Source: Triatoma infestans (lineage: Eukaryota > Arthropoda > Insecta > Hemiptera > Reduviidae). Taken from it: 64,000 nucleotides of DNA. The notes beneath the pieces were generated by a model. The model saw nothing but the letters and a program-made list of their open reading frames with translations, did not search any database and was not told the DNA's origin. The stretch spans positions 62,001-126,000 of the forward strand of contig JAAEAF010001553.1 of NCBI GenBank assembly GCA_011037195.1. The letters are read 5' to 3'. Made by a program: the position numbers and the translations under genes. Positions within the stretch are counted from its first letter, which is position 1. Every line of letters begins with the position of its first letter. Positions 44,621-57,189 of the stretch are shown here, piece by piece.

Positions 44621-44989
44621 GTCTTTTTCAAGGCATAAAAAATAAAAACTATTAAATAATCTTTAAAACATATCAAAACTTGAAAACTTATTTATAATTT
44701 TGTAAATAAAAAGTTGAGAACACCTCAACAACACAGTTTGAGAATGAGGTACAGTTTCCTCTACAACCATGAGGCACAGCCACTTCTACAGACCATTTCA
44801 TATTCAAAGCAGATCAAGAGGCGCAGACACCTCAAAATATCACCTTCTCCAGGCATCAGTTTCATGTAGTTGCTCTTATCCTACCCTTTCCACAATCCTC
44901 TTCAGTTCGTTCTAATTCTTTCCAAAACGAATTATTATCATAGCCAATTCTGAAATAATAATTAATAACGAGTGAAGAAAATATTAAAG

Positions 44990-45950
44990 AGCTGGTTGCA
45001 TTAAGAGGCACACACAATAAAGGCATCTCTTACTCGAATGAAAAATTTTTGTGATAAATTGGAATTAGTTAGTTCGCAAATTCATGAGATTAACCCTGGG
45101 AAAATTAAATCATGGAAGTACAAACAAAATTACAGGAATCGGGACAGTTCTATTCTGAGGAAAACTAGAAAATGAATTAGAGCTATTTGAAAACAAATAT
45201 TACGCACAATTACAATTGAGTTGGGAGTTTTTGTGTTCAACATATGAAAATGACAAGCTAATTGCACAAAGTTATGTAAACACCGTTTTGAATTTGCCGC
45301 GTTTAAAAAAGTAGGTCATTAAATGAATTAAATTTTTTAACAATTGAATTTCTCTAATCAGTGAGAACTTTAAAATCCTTAAATTATGAAATAGACTCCG
45401 CACATTTTATATTAGTTCCACTTTTGTCATCTAAACTAGACGATGATATATTAACAAAATGGGAAGAGTCCATAGAAGAAAATCAGATTCTATCTTTAAA
45501 AATACTAGAAAAATACTTAATTAAACAAATTAATATACTAGAAGTCGCGACCAATGCAAGCAATAAAATTCAGTCTTAGAAAAAAATTCAGAAAAAAAGA
45601 AGAAGGAAATTCTCACACACACAATAAAACTCACGCCTTTATAGAAAGAGAGCCGGAAATACAACGTCATGAAACAAAAAAATGTTGAAAGGAAATCCGT
45701 CTTTAAAACAAATAATTATCTCTATCCCTTTCCGTTTAACAGCCCTCTCTGCCCATAAAATGCCACTTTTGTGATGAAATACATACAATTTTTAAATGTA
45801 ATTCCTTTAGAGCCTTAACGATACCAGAAAGAAGAAGCAAAATAGAGCAGTTAAAAGTATGCAAAAATTGCTTGTTATAGCAACATCAAAAGGAAGAATG
45901 CTCTTCCGGCTTATGTAGGATATGTAATAAAAAACACAACACCCACTAAA
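44990..45950 (+). pseudogene. BEL/Pao gag fragment with zinc knuckles
   Basis: Plus strand: FENKYYAQLQLSWEFL near 45195, then a DUF1759-like block VRTLKSLNYEIDSAHFILVP, LLSSKLDDDILTKWEESIEE. After a gap come two zinc knuckles, CHFCDEIHTIFKCNSF and KVCKNCLL, with C-terminal CRICNKKHNT (45757-45940). The DUF1759 plus CxxC knuckle order is characteristic of BEL/Pao Gag. Frameshifts and stops throughout. It joins directly to the DUF7869 fragment. Confidence 0.8.
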
Positions 45951-45954
45951 GGTA

Positions 45955-47220
45955 GAGGAAGGAATAAATTGGATGCAAAAGATAAAACCAGAAAGATAAA
46001 AAGGAATCCTAGTGGCTGGGAGAGAAATCGGCGTCATGAGGCAAGAAGCAAAGGTAACCCTTATTGCTCAACCTCAAAAAAATCTGTTCCTGAAAAAGCA
46101 CTAAAAGATACTTGTACTTGTAAAAAAAAAAAGTGCAGAGAAAAATTGAGAGATGAGATTACAAATTTTTCAAGATTTTTATGCATTGGATTCTAACTCT
46201 CAAAGTCACTTTTTCGCCCAATGCTTTGAAGAAATCGAAAAGAAAGTTGAACGGCTTCGTCAGAATCAAAGACCAAGTAGGCATCAATTTACTCTGCTAT
46301 ATTTTTTGTAAAATTATGAAGGATATAAAATACAAATATGCCGTACTATATTTTTAAATACATTAGATATCAAACCTGGGAAAATAAAAATAACAGCATA
46401 AAAGAAAAGACAGTCTACAAGTGGTTTCATTTGCCCAGCCGATGAAAGGGGGAAACATGGTCACCAGCAAAGAAACTGTGCTGATTCAATTACCAGAAGT
46501 GAAGATCATATAAAAAGTTTCCCTTCGTATATAAGTCATTACTCAAGATCACATACTTAAAAAAAAAATACTTGCTTCAAGATTTGAACATTTCCAAAAT
46601 ATATACATTGTATAGAGAACACTGTTCGGATCAAAACATTGTCCCAGCCATTTTATAGAAAAATATTTGTTGAAAAATTCAATTTATCGTTTCATCATCC
46701 TTCTAATGGCACCTGCGCAAAATGCGACCAATATAAGATGTAGGGTAAATGGATTTACAAGAAAAGGCAGTGCTAGAAGAAACTTGCAACCATCTTGCCT
46801 TGGCTGACCAGGCTTACAACGGGAAGATAAAATCCAAAGTATCAGTAATGGACATGTAGCATTTTTATAGTTAGATCTGCAGAAATGTCTCGCCACACCT
46901 ATGCTTCAAAACAATATTTCCTTTTATAAAAGATGTTTGTGGACATATAACTTGACTGTTTACAGTTGTGTTAGTAAGAAGAAACACGCTTTATGTTACA
47001 TTTAGGATGAATCTATTGGCGGCAGAGGAGGTCAAGAAATCGCATCTTGTTTAAGACATTACATCTTAACTATGCCAACGGATGTTACTGAAATTAATAT
47101 ATTTAGTGATTGCTGTACGGGGCAAACGAGAAATATTTATTTAGCAGCTATGTTCTCACTTGTAATAGAAAATCGTAGCCAAAATGCAAGAAAATTTATG
47201 ATTAATCAAAAGTTTTATTA
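45955..47220 (+). pseudogene. DUF7869-type transposon-associated protein, copy 2
   Basis: Begins KTRKIKRNPSGWERNRRHEA, SKKSVPEKALKDTCTCKKKK, the basic Cys-rich N-terminus of the family. Then come ICRTIFLNTLDIKPGKIK, ADERGKHGHQQ, IKSFPSYISHYSRSHT, FNLSFHHPSNGTCAKCDQYK and the core EINIFSDCCTGQTRNIYLAA. Together with copies at 7850-9640 and 61225-62398 this gives three diverged family members, so the family was active in this genome. Heavily frameshifted. Confidence 0.75.
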
Positions 47221-47884
47221 AAAAAGTCATTTATTTCTTCTGAACCGTTTAAAATATAGGACTTAGCCAGAAAGAACATTAATAATAAAATGTCCTGGTC
47301 TAGTTCATTATCAAGGATTGAAATGTTAGAAACACCAGCGCTCATCCCGATTAATAAAAACCGAATTCCTTTACCTGAAAAAAAAGAAGTGAAGGACCTA
47401 AAAGAGTTGATGCTTTTTTGAATGAAACTAACGCACCTTTTATGAGCCTTTGATTTCAGGACAATCAGTGACCCTTGAGGCTGAATATTTACCAGATAAA
47501 GAAGAAAATTAATTATCTGTTCCATTTTAATGTAGGGAACTTCCCTTAGTAATTTATTGTTTTTTTTTATAATTTAAAATGAAATTTTAAAAAATTATAA
47601 TTTAAATGTGTTTATCGCCTAAGTCAGCTCTTCATTGATAGATTTATATCAAGAAGTGATTATGTGAGATAAAAATGTTAAGGTAAGCATAATTTTAATT
47701 CTTTTTGACTATAAAATTATTAATTCAGTGATAACCTATCGAGTAAAAAGTATGTGAAAAAAAAGAAGTATAATATAAAACATTGACATAAATATAAGAA
47801 ATTCTTGTCTAATATATTTGCCTTTGTTAAAAATGGATAAAATTTGACTTAGGCACTTCTTGTACCAAGCCACAGATATAAGTA

Positions 47885-48065
47885 ACAAAATTTAGTTTAA
47901 CAAAAGATCCTAATTTCACATGGAAACCTGGAGTCGTGAAAAATTTTTGTGAGGAACCCAGATCATATGTTGTATTAGATGAAAAAGGAAAGAAGTATCG
48001 TCGAAATCGTCAACATACAAAAAATGCTACTCAACCATTATTTAAATATAAACCTGGAGATAGAT
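47885..48065 (+). pseudogene. Gypsy integrase C-terminus
   Basis: The frame reads FTWKPGVVKNFCEEPRSYVV, LDEKGKKYRRNRQHTK, a clear match to the C-terminal W-x-PG-x-V ... P-R-S-Y-x-V ... YRRNRxH block of Ty3/Gypsy integrases. It ends with KYKPGD and two stops. Nothing else of the element is recognisable upstream. Confidence 0.8.
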
Positions 48066-48069
48066 GATA

Positions 48070-49150
48070 ATGAAGATACAGGAAGAAATTAGGAGAAATA
48101 GAGGGCTGGAACTATAAAACCACCTAAAAGATTTAGCCACTCTCAGTAGTATGATTGTTAATGAAAAATAATTAATGAGATAAATAAATTAGTGTATTGA
48201 TTACTATTGTATTTATTGCATGTGTTACTATAATACTATTGTATTCGTAAAAGGATATGTGGTTCCTTTTTTGGATATTTTGTATTTTGTAATTTAAAAA
48301 GAGTTACAACATAATATGATGTATAGTATCATTAATTGTGGGTCAGGCCGCTAGGTGCATCACAATCAACTTAATAAAAGTTCAGTTTGAGTTTTGCTAA
48401 ACCGAAGTGAGTGTGTTTTGTATTCTCTCTCAGCCCTCAAATAAAATATTTGATATTACAGATCTGTACATGCACTTATGTTCGCCTCGTTTATGAAGAA
48501 TATTAATACGCCTTCAAAGATATGATATAAATTATTGAGAATATGTTGCTGGGAAAAATATGTATATTGCAGATACACTTTCCATAACATTGTGGATTCA
48601 ATAAACTAGAACTAGCCAACTTGAATTTTATCGATTTTGAGTTAACTGCACTAGCAGATTGTTCAGATAGTAACCGTTCCCATGCTAAAAGTGGGTAACT
48701 AAAACAAAAAAATGACTCCAGAAATTTCTATTGATTAATGTAGATACTCGCTTATAAGGAAAGAAAGAAAACATTTACTGCAAATTAGTAAATGTATGAA
48801 CTCTTTGAAGTAAAAAAAATAATAAATAAATAAAAAATAAAAGGAAATATATAATTCTTCCATTAAAACAGAAAAGAAAAATAGTTATTGTTGGAGTACC
48901 AACCTAATTGATGTTTAATCAAAACATTCTCGTATTATGTCTTAACATTAAATGTATAATTTGTATATTTTTTATGTAATTCCAATTTATATTTTACTTA
49001 AATGTGTATTTTAATGTAATGTTTTGTTTGAAATAAACACTTTTATATAAAATATAAATAAAGGCAACACTGCCACATTTTAACAGTCCTTTTTAGGATG
49101 GTAGACTGCACCAAATTGGTTCAGGGCTTGGCTCACAGACGGCGACAGCG
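48070..49150. other. AT-rich non-coding sequence
   Basis: No gene recognised. It may include the 3' end of the Gypsy copy. A-rich stretches occur at 48810-48845. Confidence 0.35.
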
Positions 49151-49260
49151 TCGTCGCCAGTATATAAGGCGGTGCTTTGAGCACAGCCGGCATTCTCATT
49201 TTTATCGACCCGAGAGGTTGAACTTGCTACCTAAGCCGCTATACATAGCTTGCTGGAGAT
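49150..49260 (+). promoter_or_regulatory. TATA-containing promoter-like segment
   Basis: GTATATAAGGCGG is followed about 30 nt downstream by CATTCTCATT, an arrangement of TATA box and initiator often seen in LTRs. The flanks (49120-49830) are markedly more GC-rich than their surroundings and contain a repeated GGCTCTTTTCAGGACCAC (49694, 49769). It could be an LTR fragment; no partner LTR was found. Confidence 0.3.
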
Positions 49261-49960
49261 ATTCTCTGTAGAGGAGCAGTTGAACAAGCCTTTAACCACT
49301 CTGGGCAGCTACCAACAAAATATACTTTATCACTTACTCAACTGTAACTACTGGAGGTGCCACAAGATTCAAGATACAGCAGTCAACAGACATGGAACCA
49401 TCATAGCCGGCTGGCTAAGGACACAGATGAGCTCGAGCTTGAAATACAGCTTTGGAATCTACAAGCAGGCGGACCAGTATAGACCGCGGGCTAAGGACAA
49501 GTGCAGCCGCAGTTAGAGGTACTAGTGCGTGGGAGGTCAGCAGGTACCGGGGTTTATCGGGGTGTTGGCCACGCTGCCGGGGCTCCCAAAGCCGTCTACA
49601 GGGACACCTCGACTCACTTACTGCGAGCTCGCACAGCCCTATCAGGGGGGCGCAATTCACTTACCTTCTTCGACGAACGAGTAGAGTGTGCGGCTCTTTT
49701 CAGGACCACACCAACCTACTCGCTGGACAGCGCCACCAGCATAGAATTGCCCTTAGTCAGGGTAGTGGCTCTTTTCAGGACCACCCTATACTGTTCGCAG
49801 TCTGCAGAGCCTTACTAGGCCACACATATTTTTTTATCTTTTTTATTGTTGAGTACCGGACTAAGTCCTTCCACTGGTACCAACAGTATTAATTACAAAA
49901 CTTACTTAAAAGCTAACGTTTTATTGCACAACTTTAAAGAACATGTTAAAACCATAATAC

Positions 49961-50720
49961 ATGATATTAAGCAGTAATAAAATCATCAGCACCAGGAAGG
50001 TAACTCTCACACTGGTTATCCTAATTGTTTGTTTCTTCGGTGGCGCGCTGTCGGCCGCCATACCGTCAACTACATTAAAACAACCGAAACCACCACCCAT
50101 ATACATAAAAAATGTTACAAGATACTCCGACCTATGCAAAGCCTTTACTGAATTGGTAGGACACAATAATTTTACATGCAAAGCCCGAATAACAGATCTA
50201 ATTATTCATGCAAAAACCACTGAGGGATTTAGAAGTATCGTACATTATCTTAGAGCCAAAAAAGCAGAATTTCGTACTTACCAAGTAGAAAGTGAAAAAG
50301 CCTACCGGGTTTAAGGCACTTGCACCAGAGTACACCTGCTGAATTTATCTAACCTAACTGAAACCTACATGGGCATTCTGCTCGCAACATATCCCCAGTT
50401 ATCCATCCGATAACGAAACAAACATTGCCGTTATTCTTTGTCGACTTGGAACCAAGCGCTAATAACAAAGAGATATTCGACCTCGAACTGCTTTGCCACA
50501 CTAAAATAGAAATTAAATAACCTCACAAACAGCGCGTCATTGTGCAATGTAAAAGATGTCAAGAATATGGACACACGAAAAGTTACTGCCAGCATCGACC
50601 TAAATGCGTTAAATGTGCTGAAGATCATCTCTCACATATGTGCACTACACCGCCAACATGTGCTAGCTATAAAGACTGCATTGTTTATAGAGAATTATAA
50701 CGTTCAAGAAAACGGAATCT
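49961..50720 (+). pseudogene. LINE ORF1 (Gag-like) with PRE_C2HC and zinc knuckles
   Basis: The frame contains PPPIYIKNVTRYSDLCKAF, NNFTCKARITDLIIHAKTTE, GFRSIVHYLRAKKAEFRTYQ. After frameshifts come LPLFFVDLEPSANNKEIFDL, RVIVQCKRCQEYGHTKSYC, RPKCVKCAEDHLSHMC. This is the PRE_C2HC domain followed by CCHC knuckles of ORF1 proteins of Jockey/X-type LINEs, which package the element RNA. The first 30 codons form a hydrophobic stretch not typical of the family and may be outside the original gene. ORF2 is missing downstream. Confidence 0.82.
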
Positions 50721-51093
50721 AATCTATAACCATGCTTCTACTATCAATAGAATCAATCATGCGAATGCCTCCGGCCAGCAGTCTACGATTTCTCAAAAGA
50801 ACATACTAACCTCCCCTTAACTAGGCTAGGCGGTGACGTGCAAATTTTAGATTGTGCAACGGATAGATTGCGAAAATGAGTCCTACATGCTAATTACTCA
50901 TCAGTTGTATGATAACGCGCGCACATGCAACTGATGTGCAACGGTCAATTTAAGCAACTAAACAGTTTGTGTTTTGACACAAACTAAACGACTACGTAAC
51001 GAGCAATTGTTTTGTATTATACAGGTTTTAAGGTGTCTACCACTCACTTATGATCAACATTGTAAGCTTAGTACGTTTAGTGCACACAGCGAG

Positions 51094-53250
51094 ATGTCTT
51101 CTCAAGAGCGACAGGGTAAATAACGAATTCATTTTGTTCGGGCTTTTATTAATAAAACTGCTTTAATACAATTTTATTATAAATTTCGATTCATCTATTT
51201 AGTTACTTACTATTTAATGAACAGTTATTATATTTGAAAAAGAAATGTTCAAAACCAAAGTAATAATTGTACTATATTAAATTAAATTATTACAGAGTTT
51301 GAAGATGATTCTGATTGGACGGAAAGTTCATCCAGGAAATCCAAAGCAGACCACCAATCTATAATCCAACCTGCCCGAGCATTCTGACCCGAACATAATT
51401 TCTCGTCTTTGGAATGAAATCTATGAGGCTGTTGTTCCTACATGGCGATATATGACTGCACAAGCAAAATCCTCAAAAGGTAATACAATACAGTCCGCTA
51501 AAATAAAACTGTGGAAAATGCCAGTTTGGTAATAGGGTACGGTAGAGTCTATGAAACTCGAATTTATTTTTTTTTCGTATTGCCAGGAAATTGACCCTTG
51601 TGGTGATGTGAAATATTTTTTACAAAGTAATTTCTTGCTGTTGACCCACCATGAGTACCGCAAATATTTGTAGCATTTATATTACTGAGGGTATATTCAT
51701 ATAATGTATCTTCGTATTTTACACCATCTCTTTGAAAGTACAAAATTAAGTAGGATGCCACAAGCCTTAATAATTGAGTCACAGAACGGTAGATTAACAT
51801 TTAGCGCTCTATGCAATATCCTCCATTTATTTGCCATAATATCAATTGGCACACTCCACCATTCTTCTCGCTCCGATAATTGTAAACTCTTTTTTTCCAT
51901 ATTTAAGTTTCGCTTTCCAAACGGCCGTTGCACATGATCTGTTAACGCAAAAGCTTGATCCGCCACAAAAACAAATGGCATTGGTGGTCCTTGTCAGCTG
52001 AGCGTGCTGAAGTCTTGGCCAAAGTTTGAACGTTGAAATACATGTGAATCACTGGCACTACCATATGATCCAATATCAACAGAAATTTTACAATAGTCCG
52101 CATCCACAACAGCCTAAGAACCACATAGAAAAAATGTTTATAATTCATGAACTCGGATCCCGTACAACTTGGCTTTTGAATTCTTATGTGCTTGCCACTA
52201 TCCCAAACAATTAGGGAAATACGTTGTAGCGGGAAACTTATCAGCAATTCGGCGCCATGCCTCTTCCGTCTTTTCTAGCATTACTTTTTCTTGAAGATAC
52301 GTCCGATGTTATCACACGTATCATTTAACAATCACTCTTAATCACCCGATGAGGAATTCATAATACAAAAACGAAAACTATGTCCTGTTGCAAGGTTCCT
52401 GCAAAAAAACCAAGAAAGAAGGTCGTATTCGTAATAGTAATAATAATAAGTAATGGTGAAACGTGAAATACTACAGGCTATCTCAACATCAGAAGATGGG
52501 ACCTATATCAAACAATAGCGCAAATATATTAGACCAAACTGAAACTGAAATGAAATTGCAGTTGTCTATTAAAAAAGGATAACCACTTGCTCATAATAGT
52601 TATGCATTGCAGTTTGGTTTTGTCCCTGTCCATGTTGAGAGGCATGAACAGTATGCTCTATACTTTATATTTTGCCAGAAATAATGTATTTACATTTAAT
52701 GTTTTCTTTTACAGAAAAAGCACTTCAAAGTAAATGGAGAAACCTACGAACAAGAACTAAAGAAACAGAAGCATTGGTCATCAGACCAAGCTACTATTAA
52801 GCAAAGGAAATATATATATATGCGACCAACTTTTATTCCTGGTTCCCACAATAGAGGACCGGCCAACCATTACCGAATGTAGTCCATCTAATACACAGGA
52901 GGATAATTCAGACAGTGAAGATGACTTTCATCCATACAGTCAACGACGTAATCACAGTCTGGCAACTTGAATGACACATCTCAGACTGGTACATCTGCCC
53001 GAAACGCTGCAGTCAATAATGCCGGCAAGCACCAGACAAGCAAAGAAAAAGAAAATCCCAACCTATAAAGAATCTTTGTTAACACTATTTTAATAGAAAA
53101 GAAAGACGAAGCTGTTGATGAAGATAAATCTTTTCTTTATTCTTGGCTACCATCTTTCAAAAAGTTAAATGATGCTTAAAAGCTCGATGTAAAAATTGGA
53201 GTTTTTTCGACATTAAAACGGATGACCCAACCAGTTCAGGCACCTCCATA
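51094..53250 (+). pseudogene. Harbinger-type MADF-BESS partner gene, three exons
   Basis: Exon 1 51094-51115 (MSSQERQ), exon 2 51296-51479, exon 3 from 52715. Donors at 51116 (GTAAAT) and 51480 (GTAATA) and acceptors TTACAG at 51290-51295 and TTTTACAG before 52715 are good matches. Joining exon 2 to 3 keeps frame across the MADF domain: ISRLWNEIYEAVVPTWRYM, then ALQSKWRNLRT. A BESS-like motif SFLYSWLPSFKKLNDA with LDVKIGVFSTLKRMTQPVQ follows. Such Myb/MADF proteins accompany Harbinger nucleases. Here the nuclease gene lies antisense inside intron 2. An indel near 51370, one near 52760 and an in-frame stop in the BESS mark decay. Confidence 0.72.
51564..52310 (-). pseudogene. Harbinger DDE nuclease (HARBI1-like)
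   Basis: Minus order: VMLEKTEEAWRRIADKFPAT, WDSGKHIRIQKPSCTGSEF, a decayed VVDADY-type strand, MPFVFVADQAFALTDHVQRP, FGKRNLNMEKK, NKWRILHRALNV, KACGILLNFV, then KYEDTLYEYTLSNINATNIC. These are the DDE_Tnp_4 blocks of Harbinger transposases, with the GDEAF-like site changed to ADQAF. Three reading frames are involved. It is contained in intron 2 of the opposite-strand MADF gene. Terminal repeats were not identified. Confidence 0.85.
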
Positions 53251-53309
53251 TCAATGCCTCACGCACATGGAACATATCCAAGTTACGCGCCATAAGGTTT
53301 TGTAGGACA

Positions 53310-54390
53310 TGCATCTAGACAAGTAGCTTCTCAGCATTACAACTACAATGTCGAAAACTACCCGATGTCCGCGGATCTTCGACACCTAACCCGGTATCGA
53401 GTGATATCTCACGAGCAAGTGGAAGCAGTGGTTTGGATCCTGCTTCTCCTTCGAATGATTTTTTTTTTGTATTGCCGTAAAAAAACTATGATAGCAACTA
53501 AGATATCCTTAGATTTTGTGGTTTGTTTTAACAGAAAATAGATTTTTGTTAAATTCTGTGTTTTCTTTTTCCCTACCTTAATGTAATGACAACCTTTCTT
53601 CTAGAGCAATCGTTTTTCTCCATTTTGTAGTTTGATACGTAATATATGATCATACCATATCCAGAAGCTCATCAAAACTGGCAACACTTATGCGATATAT
53701 GTAAAAAGCTTTTCCAGGTACGAACGTAAGTCTTGATATACTTTATGAAACTGTCTTTTTAACAATCATTGTGACGTGATTGGATTAATCCAGTATTTCT
53801 TCTTTTTCCGAAAGTCCTTTCTCCGTTTTAATTCAAGAGCATAAACCGATGCTAGTTCCAGGGTCCGCTCTAGGGCAACTTGGAATTGTCCGGAGCGCCA
53901 TTTTGGCCATTAGTGTGGGAAAAATATTTTTGTGTTACATTCTCAAATTTCACTAATCGATTTTTTTTGTTCGCTTAAAATTTATATTGCGTAGCTTATT
54001 TATATTGTTTATGTCTTCAAGCTAAAAATATTTACACTATTATTGAAAAATTATCGCAGAATTTGTAAAGGACGATGCTTGAACTTATTTGAACAAGCAT
54101 ATTATACTTCTCTGAACATAATAGCTTTAGCGCGCAAGCAGAATGCTGCTTCAGCTTGTGTTTGAACATGCATAGACTTGCTTATATATATATATATATA
54201 TATAACTCCAATATTTTGAGTATGGACATTGGACATTCAAAAAGTCGTAAATTCTAATTTTAACTTATAGAAATGTAAGCAACTAAGGACTGTCTGAGAA
54301 ATACTTAGAATTCAATATACATATTAATAAAATAAGGTTAATAGCTCAGCTGTGACTGGCCAGTAAGAAAATCACTAAGATTAGTATCAA
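53310..54390. other. Spacer with TA microsatellite
   Basis: No gene recognised. CAGGGTCCGCTCTAGGGCAA at about 53860 resembles a lone hAT end. A TA repeat of about 20 bp lies at 54184-54204. Confidence 0.35.
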
Positions 54391-54397
54391 TAATGAT

Positions 54398-54860
54398 ATG
54401 TTTAAATTTAATAGCGAAGATCTCTGTAATTTATGTGATCAGAATCAGACAAATGATATTCTAAATTTCATTCTGGAGTGCCCTATATTCTCAATTTTTA
54501 GAAATGCTTATATCAATAAATACTTACATGTAAACAATACCAAAAAGGAAAATATTGAGCAGTTACTTGTAATAGAAGATGAGCACAAAATTAATGATTT
54601 ATATTTTTTCGTGCAAAAATCACTTAAATTAAAAAAATTAATTTCTAGTTAGATTTTATGTTTATTCCAACCTTAGGATTATTGACAGTGATGTAAGTAT
54701 TTACATGAATTATATTTAATTTCGTTGAATCTTAAAATACTTTGAAATATTTCTGTTCTGTTATGTAAGAGTAATTGTAGTTCTATTTCTGTTTTGTAAA
54801 TCAAACTCCTTGCTATAACTTTTGTTTATAAGCAATAAAGATACATACATACACACACAT
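54398..54860 (+). pseudogene. 5'-truncated LINE, ORF2 C-terminus and 3' end
   Basis: The 84-codon frame has LCNLCDQNQTNDILNFILEC and PIFSIFRNAYINKY, the CxxC...H/C knuckle found at the end of Jockey/CR1-like ORF2 proteins. A 200-bp UTR ends GCAATAAAGATACATACATA and a short CA run. It is related in wording to the LINE-A C-terminus. Confidence 0.75.
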
Positions 54861-55990
54861 ATAAACACTGCTGGTAAAAATTTGGACCACCTAGAATGAA
54901 AATGTATTATATTTATTTTTGTTAATTTAATGATTTGTTATGATTGAAAAAAAAGAAGTCAGTAATTCAAAAATATTATATTTAATCTACATACAGTAAT
55001 ATAAGCGATAACAAATTCATTACAAAGTGTAAATCTTTCCCAAAAATAAATTTCGACTAAACGGCTTTTTAATCAAAGGGACCACCTCTCCGCTTAATTA
55101 CTTCTCTTATAATTCTAGGCATTCTCTCAATCAATTTATTGATTGTTTCGAATTCAATATTACTCCACACACTGTACAGTATCTGCCACAGAACATCTGG
55201 AGAATTAGGGCACTTGATACGAACTTTTCCATCTAGCTCATCCCACAAAAGTTCAATTGGATTCAAGACCGGGGATTGCGAGGGCCGGATCATATTGACA
55301 CATATTTTTCATCTTCTTTTTCCTTATGGTATTGTCTACATAATTTGGAAGTATGTTTAAGGTCACTGTCCTGTTGCATAATGATTTTTTCCCCATCATC
55401 GCTGAACGCAGGGTAAGACATGATTTTCTAAAATGCTTTTATAATTTTCTTTTTTCATTATCCCGTCAATACGAACGAGATCGCCTATTCCATTGCCTGA
55501 AAAACATCCCCAAACCATGACCGAGCCCCCTCCGGGCATAACGATGGGTATTATGCATTGTGGATATAGTTTTTCTGAGCTGAAATATTGCTCCAACCTT
55601 GCACTGTGAAGTCTTTGTATTTCTTGCCCATTCTGAACGTTTCTTCTTGTTTGCACCCTTTAATAATAGTTTCAGCGTTTCAACTCTTCGCATTAAGTTT
55701 GCTTGACGAAGTCGCCTTTGAACAGTTGAGACAGAAATTGGCCTCGAACTTGTTTTAATAACTTCCCCTCTGATTTTTGGAGCTGTGAATGACGATTAAC
55801 AGACGTGTCTCTTTTACTTCATAAAATAATGAACTTATCCTCCTCACCTGTGGTTGTTGATTTTGGTCTCCCGAAGCGGTGTAAATCTTCGTGATCACCA
55901 TATTTTTTAAACCGTTCGATAGTACGGTGAACACCATTTTTTGAAATTTTAAGTTCAGCCCTTTTCGTTCTGATTTCCCTATTTTATGTA
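54860..55990 (-). pseudogene. Tc1-like transposase
   Basis: Minus strand: a helix-turn-helix region with NGLKNMVITKIYTASGDQNQ, QTRRNVQNGQEIQRLHSARL, then GGGSVMVWGCFSGNGIGDLV (around the second catalytic Asp) and QSPVLNPIELLWDELDGKVR with the third acidic position in the usual NPIExxWxxL context. Tc1/mariner transposases cut and paste at TA. The left end near 54868, ACTGCTGGTAAAAATTTGGA, looks like a Tc1 terminus, but the right terminus was not found. Frameshifts throughout. Confidence 0.85.
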
Positions 55991-56389
55991 AAGTTCAAAT
56001 GGCAATTCTGGTAGCAACACTCACTTATTTAATTCATTCAGTCCATTTTGTACTAATTCAAAAGAGGAAAAATCAACGTTGCAATAAGATGTACTCGCAA
56101 ACCGTGAAGATATACTCGTAAACGCAAAAAGATATACTCGTAAACCGTGAAGCTCAAGGATTGAACTAATCCCAATTAAATAAAATCGAAGAAAAAGTAA
56201 GTAAATAGTGATTTGTTGACAAAGAATACAAAGTCCTAATCTATAAACAGAATCAATAATTCGAAAGAATCATTCTCTGTGATTACTAAGAAATCCAAGA
56301 GGTAAATTATTTCTCAAAGAACAAAGTGAATATTATGTTAGGTTGGATGGGGGAGGGCCACGCCTCATTCCACTGCGACCTTCATTGAG

Positions 56390-56890
56390 AGGTCTATTGC
56401 GGATCCTCTGGGTATGACATCCTTCAGCCCTGAGTATGACATTCATCAGGCCTAGCAAAGCCTGATTGTGGCTCCGTCATGAAGCTCGTGGCTTCGGGAT
56501 TGCTAGTCCCCAGTTGAAGAAACCATGTCTTTGCCAGGCCCACACACACACACACACAAAGGACGTTTGTCGGGGTTTCCTCCTCGGCCCTGCAGAAATA
56601 ATGCATAACGCGTTGTCTGCTAGCAGTAAATGGTGTATGTGCCTATTCAGCCGCCTGGAATGCCCTGTTAGGAGATCCACTAATCCTTATATCTCTTCGA
56701 CTATGGCTCAGTAGATCCCTGGTAAATGTAGGAAAATAACAAAGAATTTAGCCTGCCTCTGCCCTGGCGTTCTTTCCCACCATCGCAGATGCTGGTCTTC
56801 TATCCATTCCTTCATAGAAGCGTGAATGAGGCTCCTGGACAACCGCAGAAGGGCTCCGGGCATATAAAGGTATCCTTCGAGGTAAATTAT
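56390..56890 (-). pseudogene. LINE C-terminal region of an RNase H-bearing clade
   Basis: Minus strand: HASMKEWIEDQHLRWWERTP, GQRQAKFF, VDLLTGHSRRLNRHIHHLLL, ADNALC, then EEETPTNVLC and ATSFMTEPQSGFA. The LLTGHxxLNRHL ... L-x-D ... C-x2-C-x-E-EETPxHVLC pattern is the region after RNase H in I/R1/LOA-type LINEs. A CA microsatellite (56541-56561) interrupts it. Shifts between frames. Confidence 0.75.
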
Positions 56891-57012
56891 GTTAATAAAG
56901 TATTTATTTTAAAAGGTGCCATTTATTATGCATAAATCAGGTTACTGGAAAATTCCTATTACAATGTAACTATATTTTTCTTTAAAGAATTTTAGTAACT
57001 AAATATTTTAAC

Positions 57013-57180
57013 TGATCCCAAACTTCTGATCGGTAGTATATATATATATATATACACTACCGATCAGAAGTTTGGGATATATTATACATATATATATACG
57101 TATAAAGGTGCGGCAATTTGCCTTTAATCCGAGGCGACGTAACCGCTAGAACGAGCGCTGCAACTAGCCATAGAAGTGCA
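57013..57180. repeat. Short TIR element, copy 1
   Basis: ATCCCAAACTTCTGATCGGT (57015) and its inverse (ending 57077) enclose a TA repeat, giving a 23-bp-arm hairpin with a Tc1/mariner-like end. The following GCGGCAATTTG, GGCGACGTAACCGCTAGA and GCGCTGCAACTAG stretch is shared with 60242-60365. Confidence 0.7.
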
Positions 57181-57189
57181 AGGCTTAAC

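Noticed and set aside
47202..47525. 107-residue minus-strand frame
   Set aside because: It overlaps the tail of the plus-strand DUF7869 copy, shows no domain, and is probably a shadow.
49452..49892. 146-residue plus-strand frame
   Set aside because: GC-rich patch with repeated GGCTCTTTTCAGGACCAC; composition is unlike a protein family I know and there are overlapping frames of similar length.
53858..53885. hAT-like terminus CAGGGTCCGCTCTAGGGCAA
   Set aside because: No partner terminus, target duplication or transposase nearby; kept only as a note in the spacer entry.
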